The notes under the pieces are model-generated. The model searched no databases, was not told where the DNA came from, and saw only the letters and a program-made list of their open reading frames with translations. Below are positions 1 to 9,533 of a stretch of DNA of 64,000 nucleotides, piece by piece. Each line of letters begins with the position of its first letter. Within the stretch, counting starts at the first letter, position 1. Source of the stretch: Paenibacillus macquariensis (GTDB lineage Bacteria > Bacillota > Bacilli > Paenibacillales > Paenibacillaceae); contig NZ_FTNK01000009.1 in the NCBI RefSeq assembly GCF_900156375.1, positions 62,001 through 126,000 on the forward strand, in the 5' to 3' direction. The position numbers were made by a program, and so were the translations under genes.

Positions 1-606
1 CAACGCTCAACAGAAACCATTGTAAAGCTGAACAGTCGATCCAAAGAAATTGGTGAGATTATTACCGTGATTTCCGAATTATCCAGTCAGACCAATTTAC
101 TCGCTCTTAATGCTGCCATTGAAGCGGCTCGCGCTGGAGAACAAGGGAAAGGTTTTGCAGTAGTTGCAGGAGAGATCCGTAAGCTTGCTGAAGGTTCTGG
201 AAGAGCGGCAGAGCAGATTACTGATCTTATTCGCAGGATTCAAGGGGAAACGAATGCAGCTGTTAAGACAATGGAAGCGAGTCAGCGGGTTGTCATCGTA
301 CAGAACGATTTAGTGATACAGGGCCAAGAATCGCTTGAAGTGATCGCTCAGAAGGTTGATCTAACGGCCGAAAGCACGCTGCGAATTCAAAACATATTCG
401 GCGAGCTGTCGACAATGTCACATCAATCATTGGAAGCTCTGATGCAATCTTCGAAGCTCATTGATGAGTCGGCATCAGCATCACAGGAAGTGGTAGCTTC
501 CACAGAGGAACAACTCGCTACGGTCGATGAAATGACAACCAAACTGAGAGAGTTGAGTGAATTATCTGTAGTATTGAAGCGTGAAGTTGGGATATTTACG
601 ATTTAA
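1..606 (+). CDS. Methyl-accepting chemotaxis protein, C-terminal part (5' end outside window)
   Basis: The frame is open from base 1, so the true start lies upstream; the GTG at 67 is internal. The translation carries the conserved MCP signalling hairpin tip ([22 protein letters not shown] followed by [16 protein letters not shown]). In this family that tip contacts CheA and CheW at the inner membrane. The rest of the piece is a helical coiled coil rich in Ala, Ser, Gln and Glu, typical of the methylation bundle. The ligand-binding and membrane parts are not in the window, so the signal sensed cannot be inferred. A terminator follows about 85 bases after the stop. Confidence 0.95.
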   Translation, partial: QRSTETIVKLNSRSKEIGEIITVISELSSQTNLLALNAAIEAARAGEQGKGFAVVAGEIRKLAEGSGRAAEQITDLIRRIQGETNAAVKTMEASQRVVIVQNDLVIQGQESLEVIAQKVDLTAESTLRIQNIFGELSTMSHQSLEALMQSSKLIDESASASQEVVASTEEQLATVDEMTTKLRELSELSVVLKREVGIFTI

Positions 607-690
607 AGAAGCTTAGGCAGATTGACTCATTCTATGATGAATAGATCTTCTGGGTTTGGATTGGAAATCTAAGATACACGGGTAGAAAAA

Positions 691-730
691 AAGCTCGTCC
701 AGTGCAATCAGTGCATTGGGCGAGCTTTTT
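691..730 (+). terminator. Rho-independent terminator after the chemoreceptor gene
   Basis: AAGCTCGTCCAGTGCA pairs with TGCATTGGGCGAGCTT around a short loop, and the stem runs into TTTTT. It closes the chemoreceptor transcript. Confidence 0.9.
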
Positions 731-920
731 GCTTTATCCAATAAATTGGATGCGCTGCGTTATATCATTGATGTCAATCTATAGAACTTGCAGTAATTTA
801 TCATTCATAATTTCTAGTTATTTAATTAATAAGGACACTGTACAAATTAAATAATACCTGATACAATGATCCCAATACAATAAATGACAATACATAAAGT
901 AGAAATAGGGAGTGGTTTAC
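731..920 (+). promoter_or_regulatory. Leader region of the GH20-ABC operon with an AT-rich inverted repeat
   Basis: This stretch between the terminator and the GH20 gene has no gene I can support. It is AT-rich and holds a near-perfect palindrome at 818-832 (TTATTTAATTAATAA), which could be an operator, for example for the ROK regulator encoded downstream. No clear -35/-10 pair was recognised. The GH20 ribosome site (AGGGAGTGG) is at 907-915. Confidence 0.3.
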
Positions 921-2810
921 ATGCAGATACATTTGATAGGTGACCTGAGTGAAAGCCTTATTCAGGGGACTCATATTTTGCAAGAATCGTTGAATTTTCA
1001 GCTTAGCGACAACGGAATTCACGTACAAGTAAACAAAAGGGTAGGTACGCTAGAAGCAGGATGTGATGGGGAGCAGGGATTCATTCATTACGAACATCCT
1101 ATCCACTTCTATAGAGCGTTAGGATTGTTTATAGAAAATTCACAAAATTGCAAGCGTTTCCATGTGGCTGAGCAACCGCAATTTATCAATTCTGGTGCAG
1201 TGTTTGATGTTTCGCGTAACGGGGTTCTTACGGTAGATAGTATTAAGGAATTTATTCGAATCATGGCGGTCATGGGCCTCAATACGTTCATGTTGTACAC
1301 CGAAGATACGTTTACGGTAAGTAATCAACCTTATTTCGGATACATGCGGGGAAAATATACAGTTGCTGAGTTAAAAGAATGTGACGATTACGCAGACATG
1401 TTCGGTATCGAAATCATTCCATGTATTCAGACCCTAGCGCATTTAACCCAAGCTTTGAAATGGGATTATGCTAAGCAAATTAAGGATACAGACGATATCC
1501 TGCTGGTCGGAGAACAAGCCACTTATCAATTTATTGAAGAGATGATAGCATCCATCACGGAACCATTTCGAAGCAAACGAATTCATATCGGGATGGATGA
1601 AGCGCATCAACTTGGTTTAGGTAAATATCTAGACAATTATGGCTATAAGAAACGATTTGATCTCATGAACGAACATTTAAAACAGGTTCTTGCGATTACT
1701 TCGAAATATGATCTTCATCCGATGATCTGGAGCGATATGTACTTCCGGCTCGGTTCCAAAAGTGGACAGTATTATGATCCGAATGTGTTCATTCCTCAAG
1801 ATGTCATTGATGATATGCCGAGCAACGTGCAATTTGTATATTGGGATTACTACCATGAAGAAGAGTCATTTTATAAAGATTATATCCGTCGGCATAAGGA
1901 ATTTGGTTCAGATCCGGTATTTGCGGGTGGGATATGGACTTGGACGGGAATTGTTCCGAATTACGGGAAAACGTTTAGAACCACAAATGCCGGACTGATG
2001 GCTTGTAAGCAAGAAGGAATTAAAGAAGCATTCGTTACGATGTGGGGGGATAACGGGTCGGAGGGTAATCCATTCTCAGGACTCCTAGGTTTACAGTTGT
2101 ATGCCGAGCATACATATGCTGCGGAAGTGAATGAGGAGAAGTTGAAGTCGAGATTTCGGATGTGTACTGGCGGGGATCACGAGAGTTTCATGAATGTGAA
2201 ATATTTAGATGAAACACCTGGAACGACAATCGATAATTTGAACGAGGCCAATCCCTCGCGCTACTTATTATGGCAGGACGTCTTGCTAGGTCTGTTTGAT
2301 AGCCATGTTGTGCAACACGATTTGGTGAACCATTACGCACACTGGGAGAAAGAAATTCAGCGATATTCACAAAATAGCGGTAAATGGTCATTTTTATTCG
2401 ATGTATACGAGAAACTTAGCAAAGTACTTCGGATGAAATGCGACTTAGGCGTGAGGATCAAATCAAGCTACGACCGCAAGGATAAGGATCAATTGAGATT
2501 CATTGCAGATCAAGAAATGGAAGAGCTAATCAATGTCATTTCAGAACTCCGAGATGCGCACCGTGAACAATGGTTCATAACGAATAAAGCTTTCGGATGG
2601 GAAGTCATCGACATTCGATATGGCGGGTTATTAGCTCGAATGGATACGGCTACCAAAAGAATAAAGGATTACGTTGATGGAAGAATTGATGAACTTGAAG
2701 AAATGCAAGAAACGAGACTGGCCTTTGAAGCTTTCTATGGTTGGGAAGACGGATCGCTAGGACATTGTAACTTGTATCACCGCATGGTATCTCCGAGTGC
2801 ATTTTCATAA
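921..2810 (+). CDS. Glycoside hydrolase family 20 beta-N-acetylhexosaminidase, probably cytoplasmic
   Basis: The 629-residue protein has the GH20 barrel signature: an early F-D-V-S-R-N-G strand, then M-G-L-N-T-F-M-L-Y-T-E-D-T-F, and the catalytic Asp-Glu pair at about residues 226-227 (I-H-I-G-M-D-E-A). Family enzymes release terminal N-acetylhexosamine by substrate-assisted catalysis. No signal peptide is visible, so it probably acts on imported oligosaccharides. The ATG at 921 is preferred over the upstream GTG at 912 because the ribosome site at 907-915 overlaps that codon. It heads an apparent operon with two sugar permeases and a binding protein, which suggests these import its GlcNAc- or GalNAc-terminated substrate. 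Exact linkage specificity cannot be read from sequence. Confidence 0.88.
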   Translation: MQIHLIGDLSESLIQGTHILQESLNFQLSDNGIHVQVNKRVGTLEAGCDGEQGFIHYEHPIHFYRALGLFIENSQNCKRFHVAEQPQFINSGAVFDVSRNGVLTVDSIKEFIRIMAVMGLNTFMLYTEDTFTVSNQPYFGYMRGKYTVAELKECDDYADMFGIEIIPCIQTLAHLTQALKWDYAKQIKDTDDILLVGEQATYQFIEEMIASITEPFRSKRIHIGMDEAHQLGLGKYLDNYGYKKRFDLMNEHLKQVLAITSKYDLHPMIWSDMYFRLGSKSGQYYDPNVFIPQDVIDDMPSNVQFVYWDYYHEEESFYKDYIRRHKEFGSDPVFAGGIWTWTGIVPNYGKTFRTTNAGLMACKQEGIKEAFVTMWGDNGSEGNPFSGLLGLQLYAEHTYAAEVNEEKLKSRFRMCTGGDHESFMNVKYLDETPGTTIDNLNEANPSRYLLWQDVLLGLFDSHVVQHDLVNHYAHWEKEIQRYSQNSGKWSFLFDVYEKLSKVLRMKCDLGVRIKSSYDRKDKDQLRFIADQEMEELINVISELRDAHREQWFITNKAFGWEVIDIRYGGLLARMDTATKRIKDYVDGRIDELEEMQETRLAFEAFYGWEDGSLGHCNLYHRMVSPSAFS

Positions 2811-2854
2811 GAACAATAGGTATTAAATATACGTGATGGAGCGTGAGGGATAAT

Positions 2855-3814
2855 ATGCTAGAGCGGGCCATGAGTACTTCAAGTCAGAAGAAGGTCAGAG
2901 TATCGAGAATGAAAGGCATTACACGGGAACTCGTAAAAAACAAATGGTTATACATCATGTTCTTACCTGTCTTGGTCTGGTTTGTTCTCTTTGCCTATTG
3001 GCCAATGTACGGGTTAGTTATTGCATTCCAGAAGTACAACGTGGTCAAAGGGATATCGGGCAGTGAATGGGTCGGCTTCAGATATTTCAAACAGTTTTTC
3101 GAGGACCCTTTCTTCTATCGATTAATGCGAAATACGCTAGTTGTGAATATTTACAGCTTGATATTCGGATTTCCAATCCCGATTATCCTGGCCCTTTGTT
3201 TCAATGAAATTAAAAACATGATGTTCAAAAAAATATCGCAAACGATAAGCTATTTACCTCACTTTATTTCAACCGTTGTTGTCTGTGGGATGGCCTTAAG
3301 CTTCCTTTCTCCAAGTGTTGGGATTGTAAATATTCTATTGAGTAAATTCGGCATCGATAGCATCTACTTTTTTCAAAATCCAGATTATTTCCGTTCCATT
3401 TATGTATTTCTAGGCGTGTGGCAAGGAGCCGGGTTTGCAGCCATTATCTATATCTCAGCATTAGCGGGAATTAGCCCGGAATTATACGAGGCCGCTAAGA
3501 TTGACGGGGCTAATCGCTGGAAACAACTTTGCTACATCACACTTCCAAGCCTAATGCCTACCGTTATCATCATGTTGTTGTTAAATCTAGGTGGCATGTT
3601 GAATACCGACTTCACCAAAATCATTCTACTATATAATCCGACGATCTATGAAACAGCAGATGTTCTTAATACTTATGTGTATCGAAAAGGACTAATAGAC
3701 ACCAATTATAGTTATGCAACAGCCGTTGGTTTGTTCCAAGGGGTCATCGGATTCATTCTAGTATACGGCGCGAACTTCTTGAGTCGAAAAGTAAGTAAAA
3801 CATCGCTGTGGTAA
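2855..3814 (+). CDS. Carbohydrate ABC transporter permease, LplB type
   Basis: This is a six-helix permease of the LplB/YteP branch of the carbohydrate uptake-1 family. It has the typical start (N-K-W-L-Y-I-M-F-L-P-V-L), the A-Y-W-P-M-Y-G-L segment after helix 1 and the EAA loop Y-E-A-A-K-I-D-G-A-N-R-W-K-Q that docks to the shared ATPase. The ATG at 2855 follows a GAGGGA ribosome site with good spacing; the in-frame GTG at 2843 lies inside the upstream signal. It forms a membrane pore with the next gene. No ATPase is encoded here, as is common for this branch, where a shared MsmX-like ATPase serves several importers. Confidence 0.9.
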   Translation: MLERAMSTSSQKKVRVSRMKGITRELVKNKWLYIMFLPVLVWFVLFAYWPMYGLVIAFQKYNVVKGISGSEWVGFRYFKQFFEDPFFYRLMRNTLVVNIYSLIFGFPIPIILALCFNEIKNMMFKKISQTISYLPHFISTVVVCGMALSFLSPSVGIVNILLSKFGIDSIYFFQNPDYFRSIYVFLGVWQGAGFAAIIYISALAGISPELYEAAKIDGANRWKQLCYITLPSLMPTVIIMLLLNLGGMLNTDFTKIILLYNPTIYETADVLNTYVYRKGLIDTNYSYATAVGLFQGVIGFILVYGANFLSRKVSKTSLW

Positions 3815-3825
3815 GGAGGGGGAAT

Positions 3826-4716
3826 ATGATGGTGTTAGGTAAAAAGAAGATAGAAAAGGGAGATATTTTCTTCGGGATATTCATTTATGCATTTGTCATT
3901 GGTGTGTGTGTTCTAACGCTATACCCATTTCTGTATATCTTGAGTATTTCATTAAGTAATACAGGAAGTGTGACGCGTAATGAGGTATTTCTTCTACCAA
4001 AAGGATTCAATTTGGCGGCCTTTCAGACGGTCCTAAGCTATAAAGGCATTATGGTTGCGTATGGAAATACGATTTTCTATACCGTTGTGGGTACGATATT
4101 AAGCCTACTGTTAACAACACTCGCGGCCTATCCATTATCACGACAAGATTGGAAATTCCGAAATATTGCTACTGTATTTCTTGTGATTACACTCTGGTTC
4201 GGCGGTGGAATCATACCATTTTATTTAGTCATGAAGAATTTACACCTTTTGGATACTAGGCTTTCCATTCTTCTGTATGCAGCTATTTCTACCTTTTATA
4301 TTATTATTGTTCGTTCTTATTTCGAAAGTCTTCCCAAGGAGTTGGAGGAATCCGCCAAAATTGATGGGGCTAATGATTTGCGAATCTTTATTCAAATTAT
4401 TCTACCTTTATCGAAGCCGGTGCTTGCGGCCATTGGACTTTATTACGCAATCGGGAAATGGAACTCATTCTTCTGGGAGATGATTCTCATCAATAATGAG
4501 AAATTACTACCCGTGCAGGCCGTACTTGTCCGAATCATTCGGGATAGCTCTTTCGATAGAGAGATGGAAAAGGCACTCGTACAAAACGCTGCGGTATTGC
4601 CGATCACGATCCAATATGCAGCGATTATTGTTACGTCGTTACCCATCATTGCAATCTATCCATTTCTACAAAAGTACTTCGTTAAGGGGGTGATGATTGG
4701 AGCGGTGAAGAGCTAG
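3826..4716 (+). CDS. Carbohydrate ABC transporter permease, YtcP/LplC type
   Basis: This is the second permease of the importer. It shows the YtcP-like start with helix 1, the T-L-Y-P-F-L-Y-I-L-S-I-S-L-S-N segment, the F-G-G-G-I-I-P-F-Y motif and the EAA loop L-E-E-S-A-K-I-D-G-A-N-D. The start chosen is the ATG at 3826, right after the AAGGAGGGG ribosome site at 3813-3822; the GTG at 3808 is inside the preceding gene. Eleven bases separate it from the first permease, consistent with co-translation in one operon. Confidence 0.9.
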   Translation: MMVLGKKKIEKGDIFFGIFIYAFVIGVCVLTLYPFLYILSISLSNTGSVTRNEVFLLPKGFNLAAFQTVLSYKGIMVAYGNTIFYTVVGTILSLLLTTLAAYPLSRQDWKFRNIATVFLVITLWFGGGIIPFYLVMKNLHLLDTRLSILLYAAISTFYIIIVRSYFESLPKELEESAKIDGANDLRIFIQIILPLSKPVLAAIGLYYAIGKWNSFFWEMILINNEKLLPVQAVLVRIIRDSSFDREMEKALVQNAAVLPITIQYAAIIVTSLPIIAIYPFLQKYFVKGVMIGAVKS

Positions 4717-4759
4717 TGCAATGAGCTGAATAATATAAATCTTATTGGGGGTTTTGGAA

Positions 4760-6343
4760 ATGATAAAAAAATTAAAATGGAATGTAATGGTTGTCTTTGT
4801 ACTAATCTTATCATTGATGATTTCAGCATGTAGTAGTAATACTGCAAGTAAAGCATCAACAAAAGAAGATGCCAGCTCATCTAAACCTGCCAAGCTTTCT
4901 GTATTCATAGCAAGCCGAGCAACAGATGCAATGTATTCTAGTGAAACGCTAATATGGAAAGAATTGGGCAAAAGACTTAATGTTGAATTTGAGTTCATTA
5001 CAGGTGACACGAAGACTATGACTGAGAAGTTCCCTGTTATGGTATCGTCAGGTGAATACCCAGATATCGTGTCCGGTAAAATTCGTGACTTTAATAAGTT
5101 CGGAATGCAAGGAGCTTTCATACCTCTTAATGAACATATGGAGAATGCTCCAAATATTCAAAAGTATTTGATGGATAATAAAGATGCCAAGGCACAAACG
5201 ATGGCTATTGACGGTAATATTTATTCCGTTCCTATGTTATCTGCTGTCCGTACATCTGAAGGTCCGCTCGTTCGTAAGGACTGGCTTGATCGTCTAGGAC
5301 TTCAAATGCCAGAGACAATTGACGACTGGTACACGGTATTAAAAGCAATTAAGGATAAAGATGCAAATGGTAATGGAGATGTAAACGATGAGATTCCATT
5401 TTCAACAGTTGGAACGCCAGATACATTTTATTTAGACTTTGCTGATGCATGGGGCATTGACCTGAATGTAGATGGACGTTGGTTCGAAGAAAATGGTAAA
5501 ATGGTATATTCCCCAATAGATCCAAGAGCAAAAGAATATTTGACTACAATGAACAAATGGTATAGTGAAGGCCTCATAGATAAAGAGATGTTATCCAGAC
5601 AGGATAAAGATTACACTGCTATGATCTTTAATGATAAAGTTGGTTCGACTACGCATTGGATTGGTTATGTCGCAGGTTTCAATGCAAGACCTGAAGCTCA
5701 AAAAATAGCAGGATTTAACTATCAAGTTACCGCTCCACCGGTATTGAAAAAAGGAGATAAAGCACTTACTAGCAGACAACAGCTCATTACGGTACCTTGG
5801 GCATGGGCAATTAGCGCTAAGAATAAAAATTTAGAAGCTACAATGAAACTATTTGATTATGCTTATAGTGATGAAGGTCAGATTCTCTTGAACTTCGGTG
5901 TAGAGGGCGATACGTATGCTAAAAATGCTGATGGCGTCATTCAATATACAGATAAGATTGCTAAGAACGCCGATGGAATTGCGAAAGCGTTATATCGTAT
6001 TGGTGCGGAGCCTCTACTTGGATTCCGTCAAGATCCTCTATATGAAAAAGCATCATGTGCAAGTGAAGATGCTTGTAAACAGTTGTTCAACTACGTAGAT
6101 AATAACTCTTTCAGGGATCCAGCTCCTTCATTGAAATATTCAGATGAAGATGGAGAAAAATTCAATGAACTCTCTACTCAAATCAACACGTATGTGGATG
6201 AAATGATGAGTAAGTTTATTATTGGGCAAGAACCATTAAGCAAATTTGATGCTTATGTTTCTACAGTTAAGTCTATGCAATTCGATGAGTTAGCGAAAAT
6301 TCAGAATACAGCGCTTGAAAAATATAAAGAATTATTGAAATAG
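4760..6343 (+). CDS. Carbohydrate ABC transporter solute-binding lipoprotein
   Basis: The 527-residue protein begins with a lipoprotein signal peptide ending in a lipobox (L-M-I-S-A-C-S-S), then a Ser/Lys-rich linker and a long type-1 extracellular binding domain of the LplA family. Features include the E-F-I-T-G-D-T stretch, the D-x-N-G-N-G-D-x-N-D-E calcium-like loop at about residues 205-215 that is common in this family, and a W-A-W-A-I segment. It should capture an oligosaccharide outside the cell for the two permeases upstream. The ATG at 4760 follows GGGGG with proper spacing. Confidence 0.9.
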   Translation: MIKKLKWNVMVVFVLILSLMISACSSNTASKASTKEDASSSKPAKLSVFIASRATDAMYSSETLIWKELGKRLNVEFEFITGDTKTMTEKFPVMVSSGEYPDIVSGKIRDFNKFGMQGAFIPLNEHMENAPNIQKYLMDNKDAKAQTMAIDGNIYSVPMLSAVRTSEGPLVRKDWLDRLGLQMPETIDDWYTVLKAIKDKDANGNGDVNDEIPFSTVGTPDTFYLDFADAWGIDLNVDGRWFEENGKMVYSPIDPRAKEYLTTMNKWYSEGLIDKEMLSRQDKDYTAMIFNDKVGSTTHWIGYVAGFNARPEAQKIAGFNYQVTAPPVLKKGDKALTSRQQLITVPWAWAISAKNKNLEATMKLFDYAYSDEGQILLNFGVEGDTYAKNADGVIQYTDKIAKNADGIAKALYRIGAEPLLGFRQDPLYEKASCASEDACKQLFNYVDNNSFRDPAPSLKYSDEDGEKFNELSTQINTYVDEMMSKFIIGQEPLSKFDAYVSTVKSMQFDELAKIQNTALEKYKELLK

Positions 6344-6360
6344 ACAGGATTGAAGTAACG

Positions 6361-6395
6361 GAGGGGATCGTTCTTCGTACACAAAAAATCCCCTC
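6361..6395. promoter_or_regulatory. Inverted repeat between binding protein gene and ROK regulator gene
   Basis: GAGGGGAT and ATCCCCTC form a perfect 8-bp inverted repeat separated by 19 bases. The left arm includes a ribosome-site-like GGAGGGG that is not followed by a suitable start codon. There is no T-run after the right arm, so this is more likely an operator or an RNA hairpin before the regulator gene than a strong terminator. Confidence 0.4.
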
Positions 6396-6413
6396 GAAAG
6401 GTTGTTTTGTTCC

Positions 6414-7556
6414 ATGAAGCATGTAAGAGGTAATTTGTATTTAATGAAAGAAATAAATCGTTCAACAATACTAAGTTTACTACATCGGGAGAAGAGCCTT
6501 TCTCGAGCGGAAATTGCGCAAAGAACCAAATTGAGCGCAACGACGATATCATCATTGGTCGATGAGTTGATTAAGGAAGGTTTTATCGTTGAATCCGGTG
6601 AAAAGTCATCTCCAGGAGCGGGTCGCAGAGCAATCTCACTTGAAATAAATAGATTGAACGGATTCGTTATTTCTGTAGGACTCGGAAATCGAATGTTTTA
6701 TTTCAGGATGTCTAATTTCCATGGTGAGGTCATTACGGAGTTAAAGAAACCAGCAACGACAGGAAATACGGGCGTTCTTGAATCTGTTAAAGCAGGTATT
6801 GAAGAACTGGTTAAAAAGTCAGAATTACAGGACTTTTCAATGATCAAAGGAATGGCTATTGCATCTCCAGGTATCATTGATGAGGACAATGGGATGATTG
6901 AGTACTCGAGATATCTAAACTTGAAAGATTTCAATATTGTAGATGAACTACAAGCATCTTATCCTATACCGATTTACGTCATTAATGATACAAATGCTGC
7001 TGCATTTGCAGAATATTATTTACTCTCTAGTCCAGAGATTAGAAATGTACTATATGTATGGGTTTATGATGGCGTTGGAGCAGGGATCATCATTAATGAT
7101 CAGATTATTTCAGGTTACAAAGGTAGCGCCGGAGAAGTAACCTATATGAGTGATTACTTGTTTAGTGATACGTATGTGCTGCAGCAAGCACAAAAAAGAG
7201 CGCTTAAGCATGATGCCAATGTCGTATTTCATGACATAGCAGATGTCCTAGAGGCATACGCAATCGGAGTCCCTTGGCTTGAGACGCTGATGGACAGATC
7301 ACTTCTATTGATGGGTAAGGCCATTGCGGTCATGATTAATTTAATTGGCCCGGAGCAAGTGATTTTAGATGGTTGGTTCATTGATTCACCTAAATGCATG
7401 CAGAAAATGCATACCTACTTAAGAAGATTAACGTTACACGGACGTTATGAACCAGAGCGAGTGACAACTGCAAAATTAGGTGACAAAAATTATCTGATCG
7501 GGGCTACAACTTTAATTCTGCATGACCTATTCAAAGAAAAAGTGCTATTAACTTAA
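6414..7556 (+). CDS. ROK-family transcriptional repressor (NagC/XylR type)
   Basis: The N-terminus carries the ROK winged helix (L-M-K-E-I-N-R-S-T-I-L-S-L-L, then L-S-R-A-E-I-A-Q-R-T-K-L-S-A-T-T-I-S-S-L-V), followed by an ASKHA-fold sugar-sensing domain (A-S-P-G-I-I-D, V-I-N-D-T-N-A-A-A, G-S-A-G-E-V). I do not see the Cys-x-Cys zinc motif of ROK sugar kinases, which fits a regulator rather than a kinase. The ATG at 6414 is chosen; a TTG at 6402 is a possible alternative because AAGG lies at 6398-6401. It probably controls the adjacent GH20/ABC operon in response to the imported amino sugar or a breakdown product. Confidence 0.88.
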   Translation: MKHVRGNLYLMKEINRSTILSLLHREKSLSRAEIAQRTKLSATTISSLVDELIKEGFIVESGEKSSPGAGRRAISLEINRLNGFVISVGLGNRMFYFRMSNFHGEVITELKKPATTGNTGVLESVKAGIEELVKKSELQDFSMIKGMAIASPGIIDEDNGMIEYSRYLNLKDFNIVDELQASYPIPIYVINDTNAAAFAEYYLLSSPEIRNVLYVWVYDGVGAGIIINDQIISGYKGSAGEVTYMSDYLFSDTYVLQQAQKRALKHDANVVFHDIADVLEAYAIGVPWLETLMDRSLLLMGKAIAVMINLIGPEQVILDGWFIDSPKCMQKMHTYLRRLTLHGRYEPERVTTAKLGDKNYLIGATTLILHDLFKEKVLLT

Positions 7557-7580
7557 TAGAATCTGAGAGGATTGATAAGG

Positions 7581-9350
7581 ATGGGGCGTAAGCTTTTATT
7601 GAAAAGAGTTTGTTTAGTGTTAGCTATGACTGTTCTTGTGCAAGGTTTACCAGGATTTACGAAGCAATCTGGGGCAGCAACTGTTGTAAATACACATGCA
7701 ACGAGTGCTTTAACTTGGTTGAATAAGCAACTGGATCCAGCAGGAGTGCAAGTGAGTCTAAATACTTATCCAAGCAATTACACAGGGCTCGTTGAGGGAA
7801 CCGTTCAGATTGCCTCGTTACCAGTGAATCCAGCTCTTCAGTACAATCCTAATATTAAATCATCCGTATACGATAATAAGTATTCCGGCATTGTAAGTGG
7901 AACCTTTACTGGAATAACGGATCGCAATGCTTATAGTGTTTATGTATTTGACCAAACCGATATCGGCTATAAAAAAACGACGGCAACGCTGAATGCTAAT
8001 GGTACTTGGTCAGCGGGAAGCGTAGTGTTTAACGGGAAGCCCGTGATTGCCCTTGTTAAGGGTGGGAATGAGATTGTTGGATTTGCGAATGATGCGCAAA
8101 CGCTAAGTGAGTATGAGGTCTTGATCTCTGTTAAATCAGATACGTTGTATCCGAAGGCAACGGTGCAGATTAAGGAAGATGGGAAATTTGCAACAAAGGG
8201 TAATCCTATCTTTACGGGTGGCGATTTACTAGGCTATACGGCGATACCAGAAGTTGTGGGGTCAAGAGTAGCTCAGGTTATTCATAAATCAGACGCTAAG
8301 GTTGTTGGTACAACTGTGGAGCCTACATTAAAGCTCATTCGATCTTATTATGTTCCGCAAAATGATCCAGCTAGTTCACTCGGCATTGGCGACAGAAGCT
8401 GGATATATGATGATGCACTTGGTGTTATTTCATTCGGTTTAGCGGGTGACAAGACGCGTGCAGCAACGATTCTAGCATCATTGGCAGGCTTACAAAATGC
8501 AGATGGATCCTTATATTTTTCATATAATACAGTCACAGGTGAAGTGGACGATAAAAAACGTAGTGGATCAATCGCATGGGTGGGCTATGCTGCTACGCAA
8601 TTCGAGAAGAAATTTAATGATACGACGTATCGGAATTTTGCAGTCCGCATCGCAGATTATTTAATAACGCTTCAAGATCCGACTACAGGAAGTATCAAAG
8701 GCGGACCAGATGCTAATTGGTATTCTACGGAACATAACGTCGACAGTTATTTCTTCTTAAGAGATTTAGGGAAACTGACCAATGACACGAAGTATGTGAA
8801 TGCTGCAAATCTTGTGAAGAATGCTTTGTTACAGTCTCATTGGAATGTAACACAACAAAGATTTAATCAAGGTATTAACGATACAGCAGGATCTTTGGAT
8901 GCAAATTCTTGGGGATCCATCTTCCTAGAGGCAATCGGAAGACATGACCTAGCCGTATCAGCAACAGCTTACCTGAACAATTTCAAAGTGAATAATGCAA
9001 CTATGGCATTGAATACGGATCCTAATGCGTATAATAATACGTATCAATCGACTAAATTGGTCTCAGGATACAAACCGTATATGGTGGATAGTGGCGATTT
9101 CGTAAATGCACCAAGTGTTGTGTGGACGGAAGGAACTTGGGGAGTGATTAATTTATTCCTTCGCCAAGGGACGAATGCCCAAGCTCTGACACAATCGATG
9201 TACGATTTACAAGATGCTGACGTAGCGGGAGGACTTGTCTATTCCAATGTGGGTGCGAATTCTTACGATTTCCATGTATGGCCATCCGTCGCTGCAACAG
9301 CTTGGCAATACCTGACTTTAACAAGTCCAACAAGTATTTGGGAACCTTGA
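7581..9350 (+). CDS. Secreted protein with a putative six-hairpin glycosidase-like domain
   Basis: The 589-residue protein has a signal peptide (R-K-L-L-L-K-R-V-C-L-V-L-A-M-T-V-L-V) and no membrane anchor. The first half (to about residue 260) looks like beta-rich modules. The second half resembles an alpha/alpha-toroid: repeated helical hairpins with motifs such as I-A-W-V-G-Y-A, N-W-Y-S-T-E-H-N-V-D-S-Y-F, W-G-S-I-F-L-E-A and V-V-W-T-E-G-T-W-G. These are seen in six-hairpin glycosidases and lyases, but I cannot name the family or the catalytic acids. It follows the ROK gene by 24 bases and ends in a strong terminator, so it may work with the locus by trimming extracellular glycans. The last 13 codons are duplicated as a remnant near 19.1 kb. 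Confidence 0.7.
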   Translation: MGRKLLLKRVCLVLAMTVLVQGLPGFTKQSGAATVVNTHATSALTWLNKQLDPAGVQVSLNTYPSNYTGLVEGTVQIASLPVNPALQYNPNIKSSVYDNKYSGIVSGTFTGITDRNAYSVYVFDQTDIGYKKTTATLNANGTWSAGSVVFNGKPVIALVKGGNEIVGFANDAQTLSEYEVLISVKSDTLYPKATVQIKEDGKFATKGNPIFTGGDLLGYTAIPEVVGSRVAQVIHKSDAKVVGTTVEPTLKLIRSYYVPQNDPASSLGIGDRSWIYDDALGVISFGLAGDKTRAATILASLAGLQNADGSLYFSYNTVTGEVDDKKRSGSIAWVGYAATQFEKKFNDTTYRNFAVRIADYLITLQDPTTGSIKGGPDANWYSTEHNVDSYFFLRDLGKLTNDTKYVNAANLVKNALLQSHWNVTQQRFNQGINDTAGSLDANSWGSIFLEAIGRHDLAVSATAYLNNFKVNNATMALNTDPNAYNNTYQSTKLVSGYKPYMVDSGDFVNAPSVVWTEGTWGVINLFLRQGTNAQALTQSMYDLQDADVAGGLVYSNVGANSYDFHVWPSVAATAWQYLTLTSPTSIWEP

Positions 9351-9380
9351 TAACGGTTTAATTGGTTTAAAGTAATAGCG

Positions 9381-9418
9381 AAGTGCCAAGGATAAGTAAC
9401 ATATCCTTGGCACTTTTT
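9381..9418 (+). terminator. Rho-independent terminator after the secreted toroid-like protein
   Basis: AGTGCCAAGGAT pairs with ATCCTTGGCACT and is followed by TTTTT. A diverged copy of this stem lies at about 19171-19220. Confidence 0.92.
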
Positions 9419-9533
9419 CCTGTGCCTAATAAAGGGGATTTTATGAAAAAAAGCTGGTTTTTAACTTATTTTAATCGTTTTCTCATCTTGTTAAATTATA
9501 ATGAATCCAATTCCCTTATGAAAGGTACATGCC

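Noticed and set aside
4443..4693. Short frames inside the second sugar permease gene on both strands
   Set aside because: They are shadows in other frames of a well-supported permease.
4666..5121. A 151-codon minus-strand frame
   Set aside because: It lies fully opposite the solute-binding protein gene, which has strong family features and good codon structure.
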